From assembly GCA_003224145.1 (NCBI GenBank), contig QHYN01000212.1, forward strand, positions 1 to 38,105: a DNA stretch of 38,105 nt, given 5' to 3'. The notes under the pieces are model-generated. The model saw nothing but the letters and a program-made list of their open reading frames with translations, was not told the DNA's origin and did no database searches. The DNA comes from Acidobacteriota bacterium. Lineage in GTDB: Bacteria; Acidobacteriota; Terriglobia; Acidiferrales; UBA7541. The position numbers were made by a program, and so were the translations under genes. Below are positions 15,681 through 23,844 of this stretch, piece by piece (position 1 is the stretch's first letter; each line of letters opens with the position of its first letter).

Positions 15681-15711
15681 GTATAGCATGCCAGATGCAC
15701 TGCACCGCAAT
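15681..15711 (-). promoter_or_regulatory. Promoter for infC
   Basis: On the minus strand TTGCGG (15706-15711) is followed after 19 bases by TATACT (15681-15686) with an extended TGC in front of it. The 19-base spacer is long, but an extended -10 compensates for that. A transcript from here would have a leader of about 105 bases before the ATC start. It lies 24 bases after the stop of the Tat-exported VOC gene. Confidence 0.55.
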
Positions 15712-15734
15712 AGTGCGCAGGCGCGAGCAACGAG

Positions 15735-16442
15735 CTAGCTGGTCACCGTGAATTGGGCTTTCGGGCCCGCGATGGTGGCGATCAGAAGTGGTTTTTCTGC
15801 TTTGGTGATGGGGAGGTCGAGACCCAGGAGGGCCGTCATTTTGGTAAGGTTGCCCGGATCGGGCGTGGCGGCTTCAAAGTGGACCAGGGAACAACCTTTG
15901 GGAGAATCCGCGGAGGGATGAAGCGAATCGGCAGACCACTCGATGAAGAAAGGAAGCAGGCCCTGGGCATCGTCGTGAAGAGTGAGCGTGTTCCAGTGGA
16001 GCACTCGTCCATCGGGACGTTTGCGGGAGCCGGGCGTGGGGCCCTCGGCCTTGATTCCAGATTGAGCCAGCTTCGTGGCGAGGGACTGAATATCGCCGGG
16101 ATGAGCGGCCCAGCCAATGAGCTGCGGTTCTTTTAGCGTGGTAATTACGGAGAACTGTTGCACGCTAGCCTGCTTGTGGTCGGGTGCGATGATTTCGAGG
16201 TAGCGGCGTGTGCCGAGCGAGAGGAGGGCGTTCTGCGTGCCGCGGCCGGGATGGACTCCGCCGAATGCAGCGCGCACGCCGGTATGCTCCTCGACAAACG
16301 CGATGCCGCGATCGAGATCGCTGCAGCCGAGAAGGATGTGGTCGAGCAATGCAGGCACGTCCTCTGCTGCCCAAGAGACCGAGGGCGCGATGACAGCGCC
16401 TGCAGTGACTCCAAGGAAAGCTCGGCGCGAAATGGTTTGCAT
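15735..16442 (-). CDS. Tat-exported VOC/glyoxalase-like protein
   Basis: 235 residues with a twin-arginine signal: SRRAFLGVTAGAVIAPSVSWA, cleavage probable after AAEDV begins at about 25. The mature part resembles the glyoxalase-like domain 3 group: LLDHILLGCSDLDRGIAFVE, an internal RYLEIIAPD strand and FIEWSADSLHPS. It therefore probably acts folded in the periplasm. The reaction is unknown. It lies upstream of infC in the same direction, 24 bases from the infC promoter, and is foreign to the usual thrS-infC order. Confidence 0.8.
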   Translation of the reverse strand: MQTISRRAFLGVTAGAVIAPSVSWAAEDVPALLDHILLGCSDLDRGIAFVEEHTGVRAAFGGVHPGRGTQNALLSLGTRRYLEIIAPDHKQASVQQFSVITTLKEPQLIGWAAHPGDIQSLATKLAQSGIKAEGPTPGSRKRPDGRVLHWNTLTLHDDAQGLLPFFIEWSADSLHPSADSPKGCSLVHFEAATPDPGNLTKMTALLGLDLPITKAEKPLLIATIAGPKAQFTVTS

Positions 16443-16523
16443 ATGCAGCTTAGTCCACGCACGGCAGATTACACTGTTGAGCCGGGATTGTGGAGTGCGC
16501 GGGCGCTGGTGACTTCAGGTGCA

Positions 16524-17177
16524 TTATTGGGGCGTGAGCTTACGGGCGAGGATGTAGGCTCTGCGGCTTTGATACTCGACTTCTGGCGGATAGGGATCCC
16601 GCTCGAGAGAGTCTTCGACGGCAAAGCCAGCCTCCATGAGGTAGCGCTCCACCTCTTTCCTACGGAAGAGGACAAGATCCAGCGAGACTTGGTGACCCCA
16701 GCAATCTTCTTCGTGAAGGACTTCGTCACCCAAATGAAAGGCGAGGAAGAGGAAGCCGCCGGGCTTCAGAACGCGCTGCATCTCGCGAAAGGCCTGCGGG
16801 ACTTCGGCTCGGGGGATGTGCACGATGGAATAGAAGGCGATGATCCCGGCCCAGGCGCCGTCTTCGACGTCGAGCGCCAACATGTTGCCCTGCTGGAATT
16901 CGATGTTCGAGTTCAACTTGCGCGCTTGTTCGAGCATGCCCGGTGAGAGATCGACGCCAAAGATGTCCACGCCGCGGTCGTGCAAGTAGCGCGCCACGTG
17001 GCCCGGGCCGCAACCGAGATCGCAGACGCGGCCGGTGCCGTTGACGCGGGCGGCAAATCCCTCCAGAAGCATGCGATCCAGCGGTTTGTCCTTCAGCTCG
17101 CCGGCGATTCTGACCGTGTATTCCTCGGCGATGCGGTCGTAGCTGGACTGATAGTTAGAGAGTTTTTGAGGGTCCAT
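16524..17177 (-). CDS. Class I SAM-dependent methyltransferase
   Basis: 217 residues. The SAM site is VCDLGCGPGHVARYL (51-65) with VDIFGVDLSPGMLEQAR after it; IIAFYSIVHIPRAEV and VLKPGGFLFLAFH are the later motifs of the Methyltransf_25/11 type. The last 60 residues (HLGDEVLHEEDCWGHQVSLD) are a substrate region that gives no clear hint. Cytoplasmic. The second methyltransferase in the translation block, it is not obviously a duplicate of the pheS-pheT one. It is 49 bases downstream of the glycosylase gene in the same direction. Substrate unknown. Confidence 0.85.
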   Translation of the reverse strand: MDPQKLSNYQSSYDRIAEEYTVRIAGELKDKPLDRMLLEGFAARVNGTGRVCDLGCGPGHVARYLHDRGVDIFGVDLSPGMLEQARKLNSNIEFQQGNMLALDVEDGAWAGIIAFYSIVHIPRAEVPQAFREMQRVLKPGGFLFLAFHLGDEVLHEEDCWGHQVSLDLVLFRRKEVERYLMEAGFAVEDSLERDPYPPEVEYQSRRAYILARKLTPQ

Positions 17178-17226
17178 GGATGTCCCGGTGAGCTGAACGA
17201 GCCGCAGAGATTATCACAGACTTCGG

Positions 17227-17865
17227 TTACAAGCTCACGGTTGAGCTGCGCTTGCCGCGCTTCGAGAGATAGGCATGCCAGAAGAGGCGGGCGGCAACGG
17301 CGCGCCACGGTTTCCAGGGTGTGCTGATGGCTTCGAGTTTCTCCGGAGAAGGACGCTTGCGAAGGCGCTTCACTTCCTGTACGGCGGTGGCGAGAGCAAG
17401 ATCGCCGGTAGGCCAGATATCTGGGCGGCGGAGGGCGGAGAGGAGATAAATGTCGGCAGTCCAACGGCCGATGCCCTTGAAAGCGATGAGCATCTTGCGC
17501 GCGGCGTCATCATGCAGCTCGTGAAGATAGCGAAGGTCGAAATGGCGGCGAGCGAGTGATTCGGCGAGAAGGCGAGTGTAAAGAGTTTTTTGGCGGCTGA
17601 AGCCGATGCGAAGCAATTCGGCGTCGGTGAGTTTTAGAAAGCGCCGTGGAGTAAGGGGCTTCGTGGCGGCTTTGAGGCGTTCGAACGCAGCGCGGGCGGA
17701 GGCGAGAGAGACTTGCTGCTCGAGAATGATATAGACGAGCGTGGGGAAACCGGGTTCGCGAACCCAGAGGGGAGGGACCCCGTAGGTTTTGACGACACGG
17801 GCAAGGTCATGGTCGCCGGCGGTGAGCCTACCCACGCTTCGAAGGAAAAGAGCCTTATCGAGCAT
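17227..17865 (-). CDS. DNA-3-methyladenine glycosylase II (AlkA/HhH-GPD family)
   Basis: 212 residues, the size of single-domain AlkA homologues without the N-terminal TBP-like domain of E. coli AlkA. The helix-hairpin-helix lies in LIAFKGIGRWTADIYLLSAL (126-145), and the catalytic aspartate is probably D155 in DIWPTGDLAL. LEQQVSLASARAAFERL is the conserved first helix pair. The enzyme removes alkylated bases such as 3-methyladenine from DNA to start base excision repair. There is no [4Fe-4S] cysteine cluster. The gene starts 14 bases after the stop of the upstream hypothetical gene, so the two look co-transcribed. Confidence 0.88.
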   Translation of the reverse strand: MLDKALFLRSVGRLTAGDHDLARVVKTYGVPPLWVREPGFPTLVYIILEQQVSLASARAAFERLKAATKPLTPRRFLKLTDAELLRIGFSRQKTLYTRLLAESLARRHFDLRYLHELHDDAARKMLIAFKGIGRWTADIYLLSALRRPDIWPTGDLALATAVQEVKRLRKRPSPEKLEAISTPWKPWRAVAARLFWHAYLSKRGKRSSTVSL

Positions 17866-17879
17866 CCCAGGCTACCTCT

Positions 17880-18545
17880 TCAGTCCTTCGGATCACGCGC
17901 AGATTTGGTTGACGGAATATTTTCGGCGCCACATGCCTTCATTGAGTTTCGTGTTTCTAAAGCCCATCGGACCAGAGGGTTTGCGTCATCAAAGATTGCT
18001 GCATCGAGGTCTCCGGTGTAGGAATGGACATAAAGTTCGTGAACCGTAGGATCCATGATGATCGTGTCAAACTCCCATCCTAACCGTGCTTGCGCGAGTT
18101 TTTGAATTGCGATTCTGAGTGCGGGGCACTGCCGCTCAGTCAACTCCCAATCTTTAAACTTCAGCTTCTTCTCGGCTTCATCGATCGGTTTTGCGAGGAA
18201 CTCCTTATGGAAGGCGAGCAATTGACGACCCAAGGGTTGGCCATCCGGCACGTGAATGTGGGCGAAGAGGCTCCCTTTCCCCTCGCGGCGTCGTTCTGAA
18301 ATCGAGAACGAGTACTCGGGGTCACCCACCTGGAGAGTCTCATACGAGCGATAAGAGACGAGGACGTCGTTTCCTTTCTCAAGTGCAAACATATGATCCA
18401 GAACGTTATGGAAATTTTCATTCAGCCAAGTCCAATCAGCGTCCAACGGAGTTGCAACTTGCACCGGAGGAGAAGACAGCACGGAGAACGCAATAAGCAC
18501 TACCAGAATCCAATGAGTGAAAGAGTACGCGACCAGCGACCGCAT
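17880..18545 (-). CDS. Secreted or membrane-anchored hypothetical protein
   Basis: 221 residues that I do not recognise. The N-terminus (SFTHWILVVLIAFSVLS) is a signal peptide or anchor. The rest is soluble and mixed, with strands such as GKGSLFAHIHVPD and a region KLKFKDWELTERQCPALRIA. ELYVHSYTGDLDAAIFDDAN suggests a beta-rich C-terminus. No catalytic motif is evident; two cysteines (in QCPAL and KACGAE) could form a disulfide. It starts 12 bases after the thrS stop and is probably expressed from the thrS promoter. Codon use resembles the neighbours, though the region is slightly less GC-rich. Confidence 0.65.
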   Translation of the reverse strand: MRSLVAYSFTHWILVVLIAFSVLSSPPVQVATPLDADWTWLNENFHNVLDHMFALEKGNDVLVSYRSYETLQVGDPEYSFSISERRREGKGSLFAHIHVPDGQPLGRQLLAFHKEFLAKPIDEAEKKLKFKDWELTERQCPALRIAIQKLAQARLGWEFDTIIMDPTVHELYVHSYTGDLDAAIFDDANPLVRWALETRNSMKACGAENIPSTKSARDPKD

Positions 18546-18557
18546 AGGCGACGTCCC

Positions 18558-20513
18558 TCAGGAAGTGCTTCTGGAATCGACTTCGCGCTGGAGCGATTCG
18601 ACGACATCTGCGAGAGGCTTGGGGCCGAGGTCGCCCTTGCTGCGGTGGCGGACGGAGACGGTGCCAGCTTCGGCCTCTTTGGCACCGACGACGAGCATGT
18701 AAGGAATCTTTTGTAACTGCGCGTCGCGGATTTTTGCGGGCAACTTTTCGTTGCGGTCGTCCAGGTGAACGCGCAAGTTGTGGCGCTTCAGCGTTTCCGT
18801 GACATGCTTGGCATAGTCAGCAACTTTTTCGCTGACGGGACAAATTTCCACTTGCACGGGAGCAAGCCAGAGTGGGAACGCGCCGGCGTAGTGCTCGATG
18901 AGGATGCCGAAGAAGCGTTCCACGGAACCGAGCAGCGCGCGGTGCACCATGAGCGGCTGATGCTTGGCGCCGTCTTCGGCGACGTACTGCAAGCCAAAGC
19001 GCGCGGGCAAATTGAAATCGAACTGCACCGTGGTGAGCTGCCAGGGGCGGCCGATGGCGTCAATCAGCTTGATGTCGATCTTCGGCCCGTAGAACGCGCC
19101 TTCGCCCGCCACTTTCTTATAGGGAATGTCCATGCGCGCCAAAGTGGTAGCGAGAGAATCTGAAGCATGTTGCCAGTCTTCGGCCTTCCCGGGGTAATTT
19201 TCAGGATGCGCGGGATCCCAATCGGAGAGCTCGACTTCGAATTTGTCGAAGCCGAAGTTTTTCATCACCGCATAGGCGAAATCGACGCAGGCTTCGACTT
19301 CGGCTTCAATTTGCGAAGGCATGCAGAAGATGTGCGCGTCGTCCTGCGTGAAGCCGCGGACGCGCATCAACCCATGAAGGACGCCGCTGCGTTCGTAGCG
19401 ATACACGGTTCCGAGTTCGGCGAGGCGCACGGGCAGATCGCGGTAGCTGCGCAGCTTTGATTTGTAAATAAGGATGTGGCCCGGGCAGTTCATGGGCTTG
19501 AGCTGGTATTCCCCCTTCTCGACTTCGATCGGCCCGAACATGCTGTCTTTGTAAAAATTGGTGTGCCCGCTGGTTTTCCACAGATCGCGACGCATGATGT
19601 GAGGCGTAAAGACGAGATCGTAGCCGCGCTTGAGCAATTCGTCGCGCAGCCAGTCTTCGACAATCTTTCGAATGAGGCCGCCCTTGGGATGCCAGAAGAT
19701 CAGGCCCGGGCCGGCTTCTTCCTGAATGCTGAAGAGGTCGAGTTCGACGCCCAGCTTGCGGTGGTCGCGGCGCTTGGCCTCTTCGAGGCGGTGGAGATAT
19801 TCATCCAGCTCTTTTTGCGTGAAGAAAGCCACAGCGTAAATGCGCTGGAGCTGGGGATTGCCTTCCTGGCCCTTCCAGTAAGCGCCGGCGACGTTCATCA
19901 GCTTGAACGCCTGAATGCGCTTGGTGGAAGGGATGTGCGGACCGCGGCAGAAGTCAATGAATTTGCCAGTGGTGTAGAAAGAGACCATCGGCTCGGTGGC
20001 TTTTTCTTCCACGAGCTCGCACTTGAAGAGCTGATTGGATTTTTTGTACAGGTCGAGCGCTTCGGGCTTGGGAATCAGCTTGCGTTCGTTCGGCAAGTCC
20101 TGCGCGGCAAGCTCATGCATCTTTTTTTCAATTTTGGCTAGGTCTTCCTGTGTGAACGGTTCCTCGCGCAAAAATTCATAGAAAAAGCCCGTATCGATGG
20201 GCGGCCCAATGCCCAGTTTTACGTTGGGAAAGAGCTCCACCACCGCGGCGGCGAGCAGGTGGGCCGCAGAATGGCGGAACACAAAGAGCGCGTCAGGGTC
20301 TTTTTCCGTCAGGATTTGCAGCTTCACGTCGCGATCGAGCGGGCGGCGCAGATCGATGAGTTCGCCTTCGCCATCGTTGGGCGCGGCAACGCGCGCCACC
20401 AGCGCGGCATCCGCGAGCCGTGGTGAAATCTTGCGGGCGATATCCGCCGGCGTGGTGCCTTTCGGCACTTCCTGGACACTGCCATCCGGCAACGTGATGT
20501 GAATCTGCTCCAT
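18558..20513 (-). CDS. thrS: Threonine-tRNA ligase
   Basis: 651 residues from the ATG at 20513, with AGGTGA 8 bases upstream; a GTG 12 bases earlier is possible. Domains in order: TGS (1-65), the N2 editing domain with HSAAH at 81-85 and the later CRGPH motif, the class II catalytic core (PMNCPGHILIYK and ELGTVYRYERSGVLHGLMRVRGFTQDDAH, zinc-binding Cys/His residues), and the anticodon domain at the C-terminus (APVQVEICPVSE, VHLDDRNEKLPAKIRDAQ). It charges tRNA-Thr and removes misacylated serine. It has a strong promoter of its own and opens the translation block. Confidence 0.97.
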   Translation of the reverse strand: MEQIHITLPDGSVQEVPKGTTPADIARKISPRLADAALVARVAAPNDGEGELIDLRRPLDRDVKLQILTEKDPDALFVFRHSAAHLLAAAVVELFPNVKLGIGPPIDTGFFYEFLREEPFTQEDLAKIEKKMHELAAQDLPNERKLIPKPEALDLYKKSNQLFKCELVEEKATEPMVSFYTTGKFIDFCRGPHIPSTKRIQAFKLMNVAGAYWKGQEGNPQLQRIYAVAFFTQKELDEYLHRLEEAKRRDHRKLGVELDLFSIQEEAGPGLIFWHPKGGLIRKIVEDWLRDELLKRGYDLVFTPHIMRRDLWKTSGHTNFYKDSMFGPIEVEKGEYQLKPMNCPGHILIYKSKLRSYRDLPVRLAELGTVYRYERSGVLHGLMRVRGFTQDDAHIFCMPSQIEAEVEACVDFAYAVMKNFGFDKFEVELSDWDPAHPENYPGKAEDWQHASDSLATTLARMDIPYKKVAGEGAFYGPKIDIKLIDAIGRPWQLTTVQFDFNLPARFGLQYVAEDGAKHQPLMVHRALLGSVERFFGILIEHYAGAFPLWLAPVQVEICPVSEKVADYAKHVTETLKRHNLRVHLDDRNEKLPAKIRDAQLQKIPYMLVVGAKEAEAGTVSVRHRSKGDLGPKPLADVVESLQREVDSRSTS

Positions 20514-20543
20514 CTGCGTGTTCACCTGAACGCGGGAATATCA

Positions 20544-20572
20544 AGCTTATCGGCGAGTCTCACGCTGGTCAA
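20544..20572 (-). promoter_or_regulatory. Sigma-70-like promoter for thrS
   Basis: On the minus strand TTGACC (20567-20572) is followed after exactly 17 bases by TAAGCT (20544-20549). Transcription would begin near 20537, giving a leader of only about 24 bases, so there is no room for a T-box or attenuator. Ahead of it on the same strand lies a run of nine T at about 20608-20616, after the stop of the amidohydrolase remnant. Confidence 0.6.
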
Positions 20573-20618
20573 GAAGACGGAACGTAGAGGTGCGGCGTGA
20601 ATCGAAAAAAAAACAGAG

Positions 20619-20852
20619 CTAGGATTCGAAGGTCCAGCGGCCGCCGGCCATAGTGCGTTCCACCGGAATCGTGACGAGGGTCGACGGATTTTCTTTCAAG
20701 GGATCGCGGTCGATGACGACCAAGTCCGCGAGCTTGCCGGCTTCGATCGAACCTTTGAGATTTTCTTCGTAAGAAGCATAGGCGCCGTTCAGCGTGCCCA
20801 CGCGAATCGCTTCTTCCACGGTAATTTTTTGTTTTGGTCCCCAGACGTTGCG
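20619..20852 (-). pseudogene. 3' remnant of an amidohydrolase (YtcJ/amidohydrolase_3 type)
   Basis: Only about 75 C-terminal residues remain: NVWGPKQKITVEEAIRVGTL, then NGAYASYEENLKGSIEAGKLADLVVIDRDP and a final VERTMAGGRW strand. These are the closing motifs of metal-dependent amidohydrolases. The barrel with the metal ligands is gone; upstream of about 20852 the sequence no longer matches, and no start is supported. A run of T follows the stop. This is the second such stump in the window, from a different subfamily than the one at 7029. Confidence 0.75.
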
Positions 20853-21839
20853 GTGCGCTGCGATCCGCAGATGAGGAATGAGTATTTGCACCGCTGCCAC
20901 AGCAAGGCGAAAGGAGTGGCGAGGAAATTGGCGATTCGACTCTACTGGATGCTACGCACCAACAAGGGGTATCTAGAGGTCGTTCGTGTCGAGAGCAGCT
21001 CTTGGGTGGCCCTGGTCAGCGCAAGCTAGACCGAAGTGTTGATTGGGCGCTCTCGTCCCGGTGAAAACCGGGATTCGGATAGAAGAATCATGGTCGCAGT
21101 TTAGGCCGTATCGATGGTTGGCGGAACGATTCGCCGAAGAGTGATTCACCGTGAGAGTTTCAGAGCTTCGGTCCTCCACCACTCTGACAGTCACTCGGTG
21201 CTTCCGAGCATTGCGGCGAAGGAGTGTCTCTTGACAACGCCTTCGCTCTTATCGAGGGCCACCCGGAAGATTCTAGCGGATCGAGGGGCGGCCACCCGCC
21301 CGCAAGAAGTAGCAGCGGCCTTACGCCGCTTCAGTCGGGGCAGCCGGAACAAACTGCGCAAATAGCCGCCTGCATCGCGCTCCGAATCCAGAACGCCCGC
21401 TGGCAAAGCGTTTGAAGTGTACAGACAACTGGGAGTAAGTAGGGGCCAGCTTCGAAAATTAGGGGAGACACCTGTAGCTAATATCCAGTTTTCTCTTGCT
21501 AGCTGCAACCAGCGCCGTAGTGGTACGGAATGCGAGGAATCCGGGGTGGATTGGTACGAATTCGGAAAAGCGCTCGCAATTCTTAGATGTGGAGTGCAGC
21601 GCGGGAGATGGCAGTGTCCAAGAAGGGCACGCTGGTGGCCGCTAGCTCGGCAGGAGCCGGGTTCGGTGTGCTGATCACTGTTGCGGCTGTCGGACGGCTC
21701 TGAGCCGCGCACATCGGGACGGACCAAAGTCGTGGAGCCAAGAAGGGGTCGAACCGACCTACGTGGAGGGCCAGATCCAGGAAATAGACAAGGCTTATTC
21801 CTTGCGAAGCAGCGACATTTAATTAGGGAGTTAAGGCCT
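20853..21839. other. Gene-poor stretch of about 1 kb
   Basis: Several open frames overlap here on both strands, but none shows a recognisable motif, a good ribosome-binding site or consistent coding character. The region separates a broken amidohydrolase from a secreted protein gene, so it may be decayed sequence left by the deletion that removed the amidohydrolase 5' part. One clear structure is the hairpin at 21056-21073. Short repeats of family A or B were not seen. Confidence 0.55.
21056..21073. other. Hairpin with a GAAA tetraloop
   Basis: TCCCGGT (21056-21062) and ACCGGGA (21067-21073) pair perfectly around GAAA, a GNRA loop on the plus strand. No T-run follows, so it is not a clear terminator. 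It could be part of an unrecognised RNA or a decayed repeat. Confidence 0.4.
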
Positions 21840-23684
21840 ATGCGCAAATATCATTTGCTTTTTCTCATCGCACTTCCCTGGCTGCCTGTTCAAGCTTGGG
21901 GACAAACAGGAGCGACAGGAGAGACGGTTTATCTCTCCACGTTCAGTGGCAACCAGGTTATACGGGTGGTAGACTCTAGCCCAGCGAGTGTTTCAGTCAT
22001 CTACACGAACACCTCGGCAACTCCTGCGTTCCTGCCTGAAGATATCGTGGTAGGCCCGGACAATAAGATTTACGTTTGCGATGCTACAGCTAGCCGCATC
22101 TGGCGGGTAACGCCGACTGGTGCCGCAGTGAAAATTTACGACGCCTCCACTGCGGCCCCTCCCAATAATCCTCATGGCGGCGAGGGACCGAGCTTTAATA
22201 GCGCGGGAGACTTGTTCTTCAACACTCGAAACGATTCCGGGACCCCTACTGGAATCTGGAAGCTCGCTGCCCCGGCGAACATACCTGATAGTGGGCCATT
22301 TACTCCCGTCCAGGTTTTCTCAAATAGCTTCTTCGGCGAGGGGACGGTATTCGACAGCCGCGATAACCTACTTTTTGTGGACGGATCGGGTAACCGAGTC
22401 CTCGAGTCAAGCCCGCCGTATACTGCCGAATCCGTGTTGATCACGGATCCGACAGGGACTACCTTCCTCAGCATCCCGATCGGTATCGCGACTAACAGTC
22501 AAAGTGATATTTTTGTGGGTAATTTAGGTCTGCGGAATATCAATCGTTTCAGTCCATCTGGGGCGTTCCTGAACACATATGCGACCTTCAATAGCCCTGA
22601 CTCCCCGGTCTTTATGCAGTTCGACGCTTCGGATAACCTCTTTGTCGTTACGGTACAGAACGGGTCCGCAGATAACGGGAAGCTCTGGCGCATTCCTCCT
22701 GTTGCCGCACCGTTGCCAGCTACCCCTGCGCTCGTCGTCGATCTGAGCACCGTAAGGACCCTGCCCACTAGCAAGGCCGTGGGCCTTGGGCTGCCCGCAA
22801 CCACTTTCACCACGGCGCAGCAGCTGATCGCGCCGGGCATGACCACCACGTTCAACGACGGCACGATAATGGACCAGTCGGTTCACCTCCCTGTCGACGC
22901 GAACACCGGTGGCGCTTTTTTCATGGCGGTCAGCTTCATGCAGGTAGCGCCGGCTGTTTTTGACTCAACCAGACTTCCCCCGACGGGCAAGAATACCTGG
23001 GCTGGCGGAGGACCTGTTCCTGACGGGACGACCTGCACCGCCATCGGCGGTACCGGTGGTAACTGTGTGGTCGCAGAGAACCTGTGCTTCGACGCGCATG
23101 ACAGTCCCATCGTCCCATGCAACATAACCGCGCCAACGACTCTTATCCAGCTCTCTTCTCACTACAAGACGCAGTCGCCGCAGCCCAACCCGGGGCTCAT
23201 AATAGCCTCCGACCGTCAGAACAACTGGAGGGACATCACCACCGGCTTCGACCCGGCCGACCCCACCATCACAGGAGGGACTAAGGCCTTGAACTCTGAC
23301 GAGGTGATCGTCAACCTCGCCTGCACCCCCGGGCCGAACGAGGATGACGTTGAAGGCGATGGGGACGAGCAAGGTGATGATGGGCATAAGGGCCACTTCC
23401 GTTTTTGCAAACATTCCGGCGACATGGATTTTGACGAACCTGACACCGGCAAGGGAATGAGGGGCCACATGGATGCTGTTACCATCTCAGGGAACCAAGC
23501 CATTATCACCGGCTTGGGCACCCTGCGCGACGGCACCCCCGTCCAGTACACTGCAGTTGTTCTCGGCAATGCACCCGTGATCGGGGCGAACCTCTTCGCG
23601 ATTAGCTGGATTACAGCTACAGGTTCGACCTTTCATACGTCGGGACCGCTGATTGACGGTAGTATTGTGGTTCACACGCAATAG
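21840..23684 (+). CDS. Secreted NHL/SMP-30-like beta-propeller protein
   Basis: 614 residues from the ATG at 21840 (AGGGAG about 10 bases upstream); the longer frame from 21681 is not supported. A signal peptide is clear (KYHLLFLIALPWLPVQAWGQ, cleavage near residue 22). Residues 25-350 contain repeated propeller-like segments: PEDIVVGPDNKIYVCDATAS, GPSFNSAGDLFFNTR, GTVFDSRDNLLFVDGSGNRV and FMQFDASDNLFVVTV. The C-terminal third is different and contains an Asp/Glu/Gly/His-rich stretch (EDDVEGDGDEQGDDGHKGH) that could bind metal. Function unknown; probably a periplasmic or outer-surface binding protein. Confidence 0.75.
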   Translation: MRKYHLLFLIALPWLPVQAWGQTGATGETVYLSTFSGNQVIRVVDSSPASVSVIYTNTSATPAFLPEDIVVGPDNKIYVCDATASRIWRVTPTGAAVKIYDASTAAPPNNPHGGEGPSFNSAGDLFFNTRNDSGTPTGIWKLAAPANIPDSGPFTPVQVFSNSFFGEGTVFDSRDNLLFVDGSGNRVLESSPPYTAESVLITDPTGTTFLSIPIGIATNSQSDIFVGNLGLRNINRFSPSGAFLNTYATFNSPDSPVFMQFDASDNLFVVTVQNGSADNGKLWRIPPVAAPLPATPALVVDLSTVRTLPTSKAVGLGLPATTFTTAQQLIAPGMTTTFNDGTIMDQSVHLPVDANTGGAFFMAVSFMQVAPAVFDSTRLPPTGKNTWAGGGPVPDGTTCTAIGGTGGNCVVAENLCFDAHDSPIVPCNITAPTTLIQLSSHYKTQSPQPNPGLIIASDRQNNWRDITTGFDPADPTITGGTKALNSDEVIVNLACTPGPNEDDVEGDGDEQGDDGHKGHFRFCKHSGDMDFDEPDTGKGMRGHMDAVTISGNQAIITGLGTLRDGTPVQYTAVVLGNAPVIGANLFAISWITATGSTFHTSGPLIDGSIVVHTQ

Positions 23685-23778
23685 CCACTCAGCGGAGGTC
23701 TTTCCGCCTGCAAGCGGTCGGTCTTGTGCCCGCTCCGGGCCCCCTCGTCACTCGCCATTCCTCAGCGGCTACTGATGC

Positions 23779-23805
23779 GGGCACGGCATGCAGTGCCCCT
23801 ACAGA
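23779..23805. repeat. Dispersed repeat family A, copy 3
   Basis: CGGGCACGGCATGCAGTGCC continues into CCTACAGA. It keeps the GCATGC core and the GCCCCTACA end seen at 14526 and 14903, with compensating changes in the arms (GGGCAC/GTGCCC), which supports selection for the hairpin. Confidence 0.7.
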
Positions 23806-23844
23806 AGAAAGCTGTGGGGAAAAGGCGCGATTTACATCGGAGCT

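Noticed and set aside
21608-21703. 31-residue plus-strand frame reading like a small membrane peptide (GAGFGVLITVAAVGRL)
   Set aside because: The only GGAG-like element directly touches the ATG, and no context supports expression.
21191-21847. 218-residue open frame on the minus strand in the gene-poor stretch
   Set aside because: No motif, no ribosome-binding site and biased composition (Arg/Ser/Pro); it overlaps the start region of the secreted propeller gene.
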